From NCBI RefSeq assembly GCF_002838835.1, contig NZ_NHPP01000013.1, forward strand, positions 1-64,000: a DNA stretch of 64,000 nucleotides, read 5' to 3'. The notes under the pieces were generated by a model that did not search any database, was not told where the DNA came from, and saw only the letters and a program-made list of their open reading frames with translations. Shown piece after piece: positions 35,973-44,254 of this stretch. The stretch's first letter is position 1. Each line of letters begins with the position of its first letter. The stretch comes from Siphonobacter sp. SORGH_AS_0500. GTDB taxonomy: Bacteria; Bacteroidota; Bacteroidia; Cytophagales; Spirosomataceae. A program made the position numbers and the translations under genes.

Positions 35973-36200
35973 ATGGCACGGGTTTGTCAAATCACGGGCA
36001 AGAAAACGCAGACGGGTTTCAACGTCTCGCATGCCAACAACAAAACGAAGCGTAAGTTCTATCCAAACCTGCAGACGAAGAAATTCTTCATCCCTTCTAC
36101 AGGTGAGTGGGTTCAGATCAAACTTTCTACGCAAGCAATCCGCACGATCAATAAGAAAGGCATTGAAGCCGTTCTGAAAGAAGTAGGAGCTCAATTCTAA
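35973..36200 (+). CDS. rpmB: 50S ribosomal protein L28
   Basis: A 75-residue ribosomal protein. It has the typical start MARVCQITGKKTQTGFNVSH, then the NKTKRKFYPNLQTKKF and WVQIKLSTQAIRTINKKG segments. It contributes to the large subunit near the E site. The gene has the best promoter in the window and its own terminator; rpmG does not follow it here. Confidence 0.96.
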   Translation: MARVCQITGKKTQTGFNVSHANNKTKRKFYPNLQTKKFFIPSTGEWVQIKLSTQAIRTINKKGIEAVLKEVGAQF

Positions 36201-36215
36201 TTTATTAATTAGAAG

Positions 36216-36253
36216 AAAAAAGGCCTTGGCATTTTCGTGTCAAGGCCTTTTTT
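36216..36253 (+). terminator. rpmB terminator
   Basis: 13-bp stem (AAAAAAGGCCTTG / CAAGGCCTTTTTT) with a 12-base loop. Confidence 0.9.
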
Positions 36254-36273
36254 CGTTTGAGAATGACAAACCC

Positions 36274-37206
36274 ATGCGAAAACTGATTACCTATCTGACT
36301 GATTTTATCCGGGAAGACTTTAAACCCTCGTTATACGGGGTAACGGCCCTCTACATGGCCGCCTGGATTACGCTGAATTATACGATTGATCTGGAAGATA
36401 GTATTATCGATAGTTATCGCGGTAGCTGGATTCGTCTGGTTTTGTTTTTTGTGCTTGATGTGACGGTCTACCTAAGCGTAGCGGCTTTCTGGCTGTTTTC
36501 GCACGGAAAGCAGACGATTCTAAAAACCCAAAAATTCTGGCTTTTCAGTGTATTTGGCCTGTTTATTATGGCCTGGTGGCAGGATTATACGGGTTACCAA
36601 AAGCTTACCGAGTTTCCGGTTTTTGAGCATATCTATAGTTTTGCTCATTACTGCTTTTCTAACCTGAGTTCAGCCCTGACCATTTGGTTACCCCTTTATA
36701 TTTTCTACCGTTGGGTGGATCGGCAATCTTCTTACTTTTACGGTTTTCGGCCCGATGGAGCCAGCTTGAAAATGTACGGGTTAATGTTACTCCTTATGGT
36801 TCCATTAATTGGTTGGGCTTCTTTTCAACCGAGTTTTCTGCAAACCTATCCCGTTTATAAAGGATGGGGAGCGGCCGAAGCGTTGAAGGTACCTAATTGG
36901 GTAACTGCTCTTATTTTTGAATGCTGTTACGGTTTTGACTTTATTTCGACAGAATTACTCATCCGTGGGTTTCTGATTATTGGAATGGCCCAGATTCTAG
37001 GACGCGGAGCCGTGTTACCAATGGTTGCGGTGTATGCCTGCATTCATTTTGGTAAACCGCTTGGCGAAACCATTGGGTCCATTTTCGGCGGGTACATTCT
37101 GGGAATTCTGGCTTACGAAAGCCGTACGATCTGGGGAGGAATTGCCATTCACCTAGGTGTAGCCTGGCTGATGGAAATGGGAGCTTTTTTACAAAAGCTT
37201 TGGTAG
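36274..37206 (+). CDS. CPBP-family intramembrane protease-like protein
   Basis: A 310-residue polytopic protein with about eight hydrophobic segments. The C-terminal third has the CPBP/Abi layout: TELLIRGFL in place of the EExxxR motif, then AVYACIHFGKP and finally AIHLGVAW. The first Glu of the paired EE is Thr here, so metal binding may be weakened or shifted. CPBP proteins are glutamic-type intramembrane proteases; some act in prenyl-protein processing or bacteriocin immunity. The role here is unknown. ATG 36274 is used because the longer frame runs back into the rpmB terminator. The 37207-37375 gap is empty. Confidence 0.75.
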   Translation: MRKLITYLTDFIREDFKPSLYGVTALYMAAWITLNYTIDLEDSIIDSYRGSWIRLVLFFVLDVTVYLSVAAFWLFSHGKQTILKTQKFWLFSVFGLFIMAWWQDYTGYQKLTEFPVFEHIYSFAHYCFSNLSSALTIWLPLYIFYRWVDRQSSYFYGFRPDGASLKMYGLMLLLMVPLIGWASFQPSFLQTYPVYKGWGAAEALKVPNWVTALIFECCYGFDFISTELLIRGFLIIGMAQILGRGAVLPMVAVYACIHFGKPLGETIGSIFGGYILGILAYESRTIWGGIAIHLGVAWLMEMGAFLQKLW

Positions 37207-37375
37207 GTATAGTTGAGGATGAAAAGAATTTTTGACTTGATTATCGACAAATAATCCACAGAATCAGGGATAATTTTGGTAATTAAAAAAGATCTTTAAA
37301 CTTCAGTGAGTTTTATTGTCTGATTGTCAACTTATAGTAACAGAGCTCCTTAACGATAGAATTCAACGAAGTTAT

Positions 37376-38517
37376 ATGTTGAAAAAAGTACACTGATCAT
37401 AGCCGGAGTAAGTATGGTGGCCTGGGCCACTTATGTCATCTGGTCGAATAAAAATCGGCACATTGCCCTGCCCCCCGCAGACGTGCAGTATCGATCGTTT
37501 GCAGAAGTAGGCCGCGATTCAGGTCGGGGAAACCTGATTGGAATTCAACCTTACATGCTAGCCGTTGATTATTCCAGCGAAGAGGCCTTCTTCCAGAAAC
37601 TCAATGGCTATTTTGCTGAAGCTCGCCGCAAAGGCTGGCTGAATCGCAAAAGCATTGTGATCTTACCCGAAAATATCGGATTATGGTTAGTCGTGGCCGG
37701 TGAAAAACGCGAAGTATACACGACGTCTCGCCTTGATGAGGCCATGAAAACGCTCAAATACAGTAATTATTTCTCGTTTCTATCGTCACGGATGCAGGCT
37801 CCACCGGGCATTAAGGATCAGGCCAGTTATGCCTTGTTATCCATGAAAGCGATGGACATGGCTACGATTTATCAGCAGACTTTTTCACATCTGGCCAGCA
37901 CCTATGATGTAACCATTGTTGCCGGAACGATTCCGTTGCCTGAACCTTCTATTCGCGAGGAGAAATTGATGTTTGAAGAGCAAGGTTCGCTGTACAACGT
38001 TTCGGGGGTGTTTTTACCCGATGGCTCGCTGGGGGGATTGGTTCGCAAAACACATTTAAGTGAAACGGAGCGTAAGTTTATTACGCCCGGAAAAATCACT
38101 GACTTATCTGTTACTGAAACACCTGCCGGAAATCTGGCGGTATTAATCAATCAGGATTCCTGGTTTTCAGAAGCTTATACTACCATTCGCGGAAAAAAAC
38201 CAGCCATAGTGGCCGTTCCTGCGATCATTACCATGAATAACTTTTTCCGGGTTCCCTGGTCGGGTTATAAAGAGTACCTGACGCCCGCCGATGCCCGGGA
38301 CGATGTTTCGAAAATCACCGAAGAGGAGGCCTGGCAGAAATACAGCTTCGTTGGCAGAGCCAATAAAGAGGCGAATATCAAAAGCGGTATGGGAGTCTTT
38401 CTGCACGGCGAACTCTGGAACCTAGGTTCAGATGGGGAGACACTAATGGTGCAGGATACGACGTTCTACGAAGGAAAAAACACCCAGGGGGCTAGTTTGT
38501 CCTGTTTGTGGTTATAA
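37376..38517 (+). CDS. Nitrilase-fold carbon-nitrogen hydrolase-like protein, N-terminus frameshifted
   Basis: The intact frame runs from 37414 and encodes 367 residues of nitrilase-like sequence. The motifs are VILPENIG (Glu), GLVRKTHLS (Lys) and VLINQDSWFSEAY, where a Cys would be expected but Gln-Asp is found, so it may be inactive. Upstream, ATG at 37376 starts MLKK. Adding one A to the run at 37382-37387 would join it as MLKKSTLIIAGVSMVAWATY, a convincing signal-anchor helix. Apolipoprotein N-acyltransferase (Lnt) has the same fold, but its membrane domain is absent here. The function is unclear. Confidence 0.65.
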
Positions 38518-38653
38518 AGCCAGCGTAAATAAGCACGGATTCATTCTGGAAAACCCTCGGGGAAGCCTACTTTTGCGGTTTAGTCCAGGTACGTACTGAC
38601 CGATCTTAAACTCAGCAAGGTAACAGCTATCCCGTTCAGGGATATCCTTCCGT

Positions 38654-40309
38654 ATGAATCGTATTACCACTTCAATTCTCATTGCCCTCGTGGCAGGTGT
38701 GTTTTTCATCCCTTTTTTAGGGAATGTCCATTTGTTCGACTGGGATGAAATCAACTTCGCCGAAGCTGCCCGGGAGATGATTGTTCTCAAGGATTACCTA
38801 CGTGTACACATTGATTTTCAGCCTTTCTGGGAAAAGCCACCCTTCTTTTTCTGGCTTCAGGCCCTAGCCATGAACGTCTTTGGGGTAGGAGAGTTTGCCG
38901 CTCGTTTGCCTAATGCCATTTGTGGAATCATTACGCTGATTTTATTATACCATCTGGGCGAGCAGCTTTTCAACCGCCGTTTTGGCCTGCTGTGGGTAGC
39001 TTGTTACTTCGGTTCTATTCTGCCGCATTTATATTTTCGCTCCGGGATTATCGATCCGTGGTTTAACCTCTGGATTTTCCTGGGCTTAAACGGAGTGATC
39101 TTCTTCCGCTGGAAAAAAGACCGCTTTAGCATTCGATTACCTAGAGGACAGTGGTTTTATTTATTGCTGGGCGGATTCTTACTCGGCATTGGTATGCTTA
39201 CCAAAGGCCCCGTTGCATTCATTATCGTTTCACTGACGTTGGGCGTATACTTCGTTCTGAACGGCTTTAAGTTCTACATCAGCCCTTTACAATTCATCAT
39301 TTTTGCATTAATGACGTCGGTGGTAACGGCCATCTGGTACGGCATTGAAACCTACAAAAATGGATTCTGGTATCTTCAGGAGTTCATTAAATACAGTTAC
39401 CGCTTGTTCTCTACCCCCGACGCTGGTCACGGTGGTTTTCCGGGGTATCACTTCGTCATTCTATTTTTTGGCTGTTTTCCCGCCAGTACGTTTGCTCTGC
39501 GAGCCCTGAGCTTCCGAAGTCAGCCCGGAGAAACCGATTATCAGCGAGATTATCAGAAGTGGATGGTAATTCTATTTTGGGTGGTGTTGATCCTGTTTAC
39601 AATAGTCAAATCGAAGATCGTGCATTATTCTTCGATGTGTTACTTCCCACTGACGTACCTGGCAGCCCTAACGTTGCAACGAATGTGGGAAGGACGTGTG
39701 AGGTTCAGTACCTGGATGAAGGTAAGTCTAATCGTTTCGGGTGGCATTTTCGTGCTATTAACCATCGCTTTACCCATCCTTTCTAATCACATTGACTGGA
39801 TTCAATCGAAAATTGCTAACGATACGTTCGCCGTAGCTAACCTGGATGCCAAAATTACCTGGACGGGCTGGGAAGCCACACCTGGCGTAGTGCTGGCGAT
39901 GGTTCTGGCTGCTGGATTATACTTCTTTAATCGTCAGCAATACTCCAAAGGCGTTACGACATTGTTTCTGGGAACAGCAGTTTTTATTACGCTAACACTC
40001 GGCTTCTTTATTAACCGAATTGAAGGCATTTCACAGGCGGCAGCCATCCGTTTTCTGGAAGCCCGGCAGGGGGAAGATTGTTACATTGTTACCTATCGTT
40101 ACCGGAGTTATGCTCCCTATTTTTACGCTCGTCAGCAGCCCGGTCGCCACTTAAGTAGTTGGCAGGATGATTGGGCTTTACGTAGTCCTGAGGTAGATAA
40201 ACCTGTATATGTCATTACTAAAAACTACTTTGAAGCTGAAACCGATACCATGTCACAACTGCAAAAAATAGGCTCCGAAAATGGCTTTGTCTTTTATAAA
40301 AGGAAGTAA
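38654..40309 (+). CDS. GT39 (ArnT-like) membrane glycosyltransferase
   Basis: A 551-residue polytopic enzyme with about 12 hydrophobic segments. The first loop has LFDWDEINFAEAAREM and FWEKPPFFFW, close to the catalytic Asp/Glu and KPP motifs of ArnT. KGPVAFI near residue 185 is the next conserved loop. A periplasmic C-terminal domain follows. It should use a polyprenyl-phosphate sugar donor, and the convergent GT2 gene at 40421 is a good candidate to make that donor. It is a distant paralogue of the GT39 gene at 32788. Confidence 0.85.
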   Translation: MNRITTSILIALVAGVFFIPFLGNVHLFDWDEINFAEAAREMIVLKDYLRVHIDFQPFWEKPPFFFWLQALAMNVFGVGEFAARLPNAICGIITLILLYHLGEQLFNRRFGLLWVACYFGSILPHLYFRSGIIDPWFNLWIFLGLNGVIFFRWKKDRFSIRLPRGQWFYLLLGGFLLGIGMLTKGPVAFIIVSLTLGVYFVLNGFKFYISPLQFIIFALMTSVVTAIWYGIETYKNGFWYLQEFIKYSYRLFSTPDAGHGGFPGYHFVILFFGCFPASTFALRALSFRSQPGETDYQRDYQKWMVILFWVVLILFTIVKSKIVHYSSMCYFPLTYLAALTLQRMWEGRVRFSTWMKVSLIVSGGIFVLLTIALPILSNHIDWIQSKIANDTFAVANLDAKITWTGWEATPGVVLAMVLAAGLYFFNRQQYSKGVTTLFLGTAVFITLTLGFFINRIEGISQAAAIRFLEARQGEDCYIVTYRYRSYAPYFYARQQPGRHLSSWQDDWALRSPEVDKPVYVITKNYFEAETDTMSQLQKIGSENGFVFYKRK

Positions 40310-40350
40310 TCGTTTTGTTCATTATTAACTAATAACAGTAAAAATCTTAG

Positions 40351-40399
40351 TATAACAGAGAAGGCCGGTGACTAATCATCACCGGCCTTCTCTGTTATA
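40351..40399. terminator. Bidirectional terminator with a 21-bp perfect stem
   Basis: Arms at 40351-40371 and 40379-40399 are perfectly complementary over 21 bp with a 7-base loop. It separates the convergent GT39 and GT2 genes. Confidence 0.9.
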
Positions 40400-40420
40400 A
40401 CTTATCAGAAAACTAAAAAC

Positions 40421-41185
40421 TTAACGGCTTACCGAGGTCGTTTTAGCTGTTTTTTTCTTCATGAAATCACCGCGGGAAAAGAATTTCTCGATCATGCAGT
40501 AGAGTAGAATGAAGAAATAACGACTACCCATTTCCTTAATTTTAAGCTTCGATTCACCGTATTTCCGGTTCGTCCAAGAATTGGGAATAATTTCGAAAGA
40601 ATACCCCCGAACGTAAGCTTTCAGCGGTAGCTCAACCGTGAGGTTAAAGTGCGGAGAAAGAAAGGGTTTAATTCCTTCAATCGTTTCACGTTTGTAGAGT
40701 TTAAAAGCGTTGGTTGTATCGTTATACTTAATGCCAATCATCATTCGAATGATCAGATTGGCTACCCGGTTAATCGTCTTTTTTAAGGCTGGGTAATCAA
40801 TGACTTTGCCTCCTTTTATCCAGCGGGAGCCGAAAACGGCGTCAGCATCGGTTTCCCGCATTTTATAATAATATCGCACCAAATCCTCGGGGTCGTCCGA
40901 CATATCAGCCATCATAACCGCTACGCAATCGCCTGAAAAACGCTCCAGACCATACCGAACGGCATACCCAAAGCCATTGGGGCCCAGATTGGTTTCATAA
41001 TGGAGCGTTGGAATTTGCAGGGATAACTGCTGTAAAACCTGTAAGGTATTGTCTTTTGAATTATCGTTAGTGACGAAAATCTCGTGTTCAATTCCTTCCC
41101 GAGCTAATGTTTTATACAACGACAGCAAGGTTTCAGAAATAGAATCTTGTTCGTTGTAAGCTGGAATAACAACACTGAGTTTCAT
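40421..41185 (-). CDS. GT2 polyprenyl-phosphate sugar synthase-like (DPM1-like)
   Basis: A 254-residue GT2 enzyme. It opens MKLSVVIPAYNEQDSISETL. FVTNDNSKDNT and MMADMSDDPED carry the nucleotide-sugar and metal sites (DxD-type). The layout matches dolichyl/undecaprenyl-phosphate mannose or glucose synthases without membrane helices. Such enzymes load a sugar onto undecaprenyl phosphate for GT39 enzymes, two of which are nearby. ATG 41185 is used because a -7 element at 41233-41240 lies inside the longer possible frame. Confidence 0.85.
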   Translation of the reverse strand: MKLSVVIPAYNEQDSISETLLSLYKTLAREGIEHEIFVTNDNSKDNTLQVLQQLSLQIPTLHYETNLGPNGFGYAVRYGLERFSGDCVAVMMADMSDDPEDLVRYYYKMRETDADAVFGSRWIKGGKVIDYPALKKTINRVANLIIRMMIGIKYNDTTNAFKLYKRETIEGIKPFLSPHFNLTVELPLKAYVRGYSFEIIPNSWTNRKYGESKLKIKEMGSRYFFILLYCMIEKFFSRGDFMKKKTAKTTSVSR

Positions 41186-41232
41186 AAAAAGGGAAGGATT
41201 GGACGAATGGACGATAATTGATAAATGAATAG

Positions 41233-41240
41233 CAAAGATA
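41233..41240 (-). promoter_or_regulatory. Promoter -7 element TATCTTTG
   Basis: Exact TAnnTTTG on the minus strand, 47 bases before ATG 41185. Confidence 0.55.
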
Positions 41241-41293
41241 GAATTTCCTGGCACTATTTCGATATTAATCAGTGGAGTAACTCAGGGTTTAAC

Positions 41294-41334
41294 AACAGAA
41301 ACGCCGGACTTTAAAGCCCGGCGTTTTTTCTGTT
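41294..41334 (-). terminator. Terminator downstream of the epimerase gene
   Basis: AACAGAAACGCCGG / CCGGCGTTTTTTCTGTT forms a hairpin with an AT-rich loop, between two minus-strand genes. Confidence 0.75.
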
Positions 41335-41350
41335 ATTCTAAAAATTCAAA

Positions 41351-42421
41351 CTAGGCGTGACGCAGACGTTCAGCGATTCCATCGTGGATCTCTGAAAGCG
41401 TCGACGTAATGTCGTACGTCCAGTTCCAGCCGGGATAATGAGCTTTAAATTTCGATAAATCGGAAACGTACCAGATGTGATCACCGATGCGGTTGGTGTC
41501 TGAATACGTATAATTCATGGTGTTACCGGTGATTTCCTCACATACTTTGATGGCCTCCAGCATGGAAACGTTGGCAAAACGACCCCCACCGGCGTTGTAC
41601 ACTTCGCCTGCTCGTGGATTCTGATAGAAGTGCCAGAACATATTCACCAGATCATGAGCGTGGATATTATCCCGAACCTGCTTGCCTTTGTACCCGAAAA
41701 TGGTATAAGAGTTACCCGTAATGGCACATTTCATCAGGTAAGATAGAAATCCGTGTAGCTGTGCTCCCGAGTGGTTGGGTCCTGTCAGACAGCCTCCACG
41801 GAAGATACCCGTTTTCAGACCAAAATACCGACCGTATTCCTGTACGAGTACGTCAGCCGCTACTTTTGAAGCTCCAAATAAGGAGTGTTTGGTATGGTCA
41901 ATGCTTAAATTTTCATCGATGCCATTCTCATAATAGGCATGATCTTCCGCGATTTCCCAACGAGTTTCGGTTTCTACTAAGGGAAGGAAGTTAGGGTTAT
42001 CTCCGTAAACTTTGTTCGTAGAAGTAAAAATGAAAACGGCTTCTGGACAGTGTAAACGAGTCATTTCCAGTAGATTAAGCGTACCCGTAGCGTTTACCGA
42101 GAAATCCGTGAAAGGCTCGCGGGCAGCCCAGTCGTGGCTGGGTTGAGCAGCCGTGTGTACAATCAGCTTAATGTCTGCACCAAATTCCTTAAAAATTACT
42201 TCCAGCTCTTCAACAGAGCGAATATCAGCGGTACGGTGAACGTAGTTGGAATATTTTTCTTGAATGCGGTTTCGGTTCCATTCGGTGTTACCATCCGTTC
42301 CAAAGAAATATTGCCGCATGTTATTATCAACACCGACAACCATATCAAATTTATCTGCGAAGAAAGAAACTGACTCACTTCCAATCAACCCGGCAGAACC
42401 CGTTACTAAAGCAATGTTCAT
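41351..42421 (-). CDS. NAD-dependent epimerase, CDP-paratose 2-epimerase-like
   Basis: A 356-residue extended-SDR sugar-nucleotide enzyme. The NAD-binding motif is [10 protein letters not shown] (7-16). The active-site segment [10 protein letters not shown], with Asn-Lys before VYG, marks the CDP-tyvelose/paratose 2-epimerase group. In this group the Ser/Thr plus a later YxxxK act on the sugar; here the second motif reads [12 protein letters not shown], with Phe where Tyr is usual. It probably makes a dideoxy or similar sugar for surface polysaccharide. It stands alone, with its own terminator. Confidence 0.82.
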   Translation of the reverse strand: MNIALVTGSAGLIGSESVSFFADKFDMVVGVDNNMRQYFFGTDGNTEWNRNRIQEKYSNYVHRTADIRSVEELEVIFKEFGADIKLIVHTAAQPSHDWAAREPFTDFSVNATGTLNLLEMTRLHCPEAVFIFTSTNKVYGDNPNFLPLVETETRWEIAEDHAYYENGIDENLSIDHTKHSLFGASKVAADVLVQEYGRYFGLKTGIFRGGCLTGPNHSGAQLHGFLSYLMKCAITGNSYTIFGYKGKQVRDNIHAHDLVNMFWHFYQNPRAGEVYNAGGGRFANVSMLEAIKVCEEITGNTMNYTYSDTNRIGDHIWYVSDLSKFKAHYPGWNWTYDITSTLSEIHDGIAERLRHA

Positions 42422-42506
42422 GTGTTAAAGGTTTAAAAAAATGATTTAAGTAAACAGACTATTGAAGATCAAGCAATCCCAACGCTAAATTAATACTTAA
42501 TGCAAA

Positions 42507-42540
42507 AAAAGCGGCACTGAATATATCAAGTACCGCTTTT
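42507..42540 (-). terminator. Terminator of the small lipoprotein gene
   Basis: On the minus strand, AAAAGCGG and CCGCTTTT arms (extended by ACT/AGT) enclose an AT-rich loop and end in a T7 run. Confidence 0.75.
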
Positions 42541-42567
42541 CATGTATAAGTGTTCTCAAAAAAGGAA

Positions 42568-42816
42568 TTAATTATGAGTAGATCCCTTCTCTGACAATAA
42601 TTTAAGACGAATATCTTCGGCACGCTGAGCAACACCTTCTTTATCAGGCCAATTTTGTTTCAACTGTGCCGCAGCACTATCAGGAGAAACGCCGTAAACA
42701 GTTTTGTTGTTCTTACGAACGTCAGGCTGGTCGATGGTATTCGCGTTTTGATAGGAGCAGGAAGCCAGCAGGCTACCTAGCATAAGAACGGATAATATCG
42801 TTTGTACTCGCTTCAT
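42568..42816 (-). CDS. Small predicted lipoprotein
   Basis: An 82-residue protein. A type II signal peptide MKRVQTILSVLMLGSLLASC places the lipidated Cys at residue 20. The mature part is polar and charged (QNANTIDQPDVRKNNKTVYG) with no known domain. ATG 42816 is chosen because the promoter -7 box covers the only longer start. Its location just before the exopolysaccharide genes may be coincidental. Confidence 0.75.
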   Translation of the reverse strand: MKRVQTILSVLMLGSLLASCSYQNANTIDQPDVRKNNKTVYGVSPDSAAAQLKQNWPDKEGVAQRAEDIRLKLLSEKGSTHN

Positions 42817-42843
42817 AAGGAGAATGATGTCAGGGACTGGCTG

Positions 42844-42874
42844 CAAAAATAGCTAGCAAATGATTCAGGACAAA
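42844..42874 (-). promoter_or_regulatory. Promoter TTTG-N19-TATTTTTG of the lipoprotein gene
   Basis: On the minus strand: -33 TTTG at 42871-42874, 19-base spacer, -7 TATTTTTG at 42844-42851. The spacing is the same as in the rpmB promoter. Confidence 0.75.
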
Positions 42875-42997
42875 CACATTATTGGATTTTCCTGTTCAAT
42901 AAACCTATGAATTAACTTTGAGTTTTAAAAAAGTGGGAGAATTATACGAAAATCGTTCGCTGTAGTGCATCCTCAATTATCTTTACTCCTCTTAGTT

Positions 42998-43008
42998 TGT
43001 CCGCCAAC
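42998..43008 (+). promoter_or_regulatory. TGTCCGCCAAC motif, copy 1
   Basis: An 11-base word ending 3 bases before ATG 43012. The identical word precedes the glycoside hydrolase gene, and TGTCCGCCA recurs before the acyltransferase gene at 63775. A TTAGTTTG (-7-like) overlaps its left end. Confidence 0.4.
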
Positions 43009-43011
43009 ATT

Positions 43012-44199
43012 ATGATCCAACTTTTTCTCGAAAGCCTGTTCTGGTTGCTGATTTTCCTGGTGTTTTATACCTATTTGGGGTATGGCATTTTTCTCTGGTT
43101 TCTGGTAAAAATCCGGGGAAAGAAAAAAAGTCGCTTTAACGCCAACTACCAGCCCGAAGTAACCCTCGTGATTCCGGCGTATAATGAAATGAATTGCTTG
43201 GCTGAGAAAGTACAGAATTCATTAACCCTGAATTACCCGGCTCATTTATTAAAAATTCTTTTCGTCACCGAAGGTTCGACGGATGGCAGTACCGAATGGT
43301 TACAGCAACAATACGGTAGTAACGAGCGAATTTCGGTAATGGGCGGGGCCCAGCGGCGGGGAAAAATCGAAGCCATTAACCTGGCCATGCAGCAAGTACA
43401 CTCCCCACTGGTGATTTATACCGATGCCAATACCAATCTGAATCCCGATGCTATCCCTAATATTGTCCGGCATTTTGCTGATGCAGAAGTTGGGGCCGTT
43501 TCGGGAGAAAAACGGATTCAGACCTTTGATAATGAGGCAGCGGCGGGAGCTGGAGAAGGGTTATACTGGAAATACGAATCTTTTCTGAAAAAACTCGATA
43601 CCGACTTATATAGTGTTGTAGGAGCCGCTGGCGAATTATTTGCCATCCGAACGGAGCTTTATGAGCACGTCGAAAAAGATACTTTGCTCGACGATTTTAT
43701 GATCTCCCTGCGAATCGCCAGTCGTGGCTTTCGCGTGGTTTACGATCCCGAAGCGTATGCTCTGGAGCGACCTTCGTTTTCAATTGGAGACGAGAAAAAA
43801 CGTAAAGTTCGCATTGCAGCGGGTGGTTTCCAGTCCATTGCCCGCTTGCCGCACTTGCTCAATATTTTCCGCTATGGCTGGCTTTCGTTCCAGTACATTT
43901 CTCACCGACTGATGCGTTGGGCGGTAGCTCCATTTGCCTTACCGCTGATTTTTCTGATCAACCTATTACTGGCATTGATGACTGAAGGCTGGTTTTACCC
44001 AGCATTATTCATTGCTCAGGTTGGTTTTTACGCGGCGGCTATGTTGGGTTACTATTTCGAAAATCGAAAGCTTCGCATTAAGGCATTATTTGTGCCCTAT
44101 TACTTTTCCTTTATGAACTGGTGTGCGATTCTAGGCTATTTCCGTTATAAAAACGGACTGTCTTCGGGAATCTGGGAAAAGGTGCGGAGGGCTCAATAA
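43012..44199 (+). CDS. GT2 membrane glycosyltransferase
   Basis: A 395-residue enzyme: one N-terminal helix (~3-25), a cytosolic GT-A domain and three C-terminal helices (~290-375). Motifs: VTLVIPAYNE near residue 50, YTDANTN (DxD-type) near 140, EKRI near 170, and the catalytic LLDDF near 225. The product-site RKVRIAAGG replaces the QxxRW of processive synthases. It probably adds a residue to a lipid-linked polysaccharide. ATG 43012 is used: an upstream in-frame TTG lies inside the TGTCCGCC motif. Confidence 0.85.
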   Translation: MIQLFLESLFWLLIFLVFYTYLGYGIFLWFLVKIRGKKKSRFNANYQPEVTLVIPAYNEMNCLAEKVQNSLTLNYPAHLLKILFVTEGSTDGSTEWLQQQYGSNERISVMGGAQRRGKIEAINLAMQQVHSPLVIYTDANTNLNPDAIPNIVRHFADAEVGAVSGEKRIQTFDNEAAAGAGEGLYWKYESFLKKLDTDLYSVVGAAGELFAIRTELYEHVEKDTLLDDFMISLRIASRGFRVVYDPEAYALERPSFSIGDEKKRKVRIAAGGFQSIARLPHLLNIFRYGWLSFQYISHRLMRWAVAPFALPLIFLINLLLALMTEGWFYPALFIAQVGFYAAAMLGYYFENRKLRIKALFVPYYFSFMNWCAILGYFRYKNGLSSGIWEKVRRAQ

Positions 44200-44212
44200 G
44201 GTCCGTTTATGT

Positions 44213-44253
44213 AGAAAAGAAAAGGCTCCGAACTTCGGAGCCTTTTCTTTTCT
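44213..44253. terminator. Bidirectional terminator
   Basis: 20-bp perfect arms (AGAAAAGAAAAGGCTCCGAA and its complement) around a single-base centre, between convergent genes; it abuts the stop codon of the glycoside hydrolase gene. Confidence 0.9.
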
Positions 44254-44254
44254 G

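Noticed and set aside
35851..36177. 108-codon plus-strand frame over rpmB
   Set aside because: It overlaps rpmB in another frame, begins inside the rpmB promoter and has a shadow-like composition rich in Arg and Ser.
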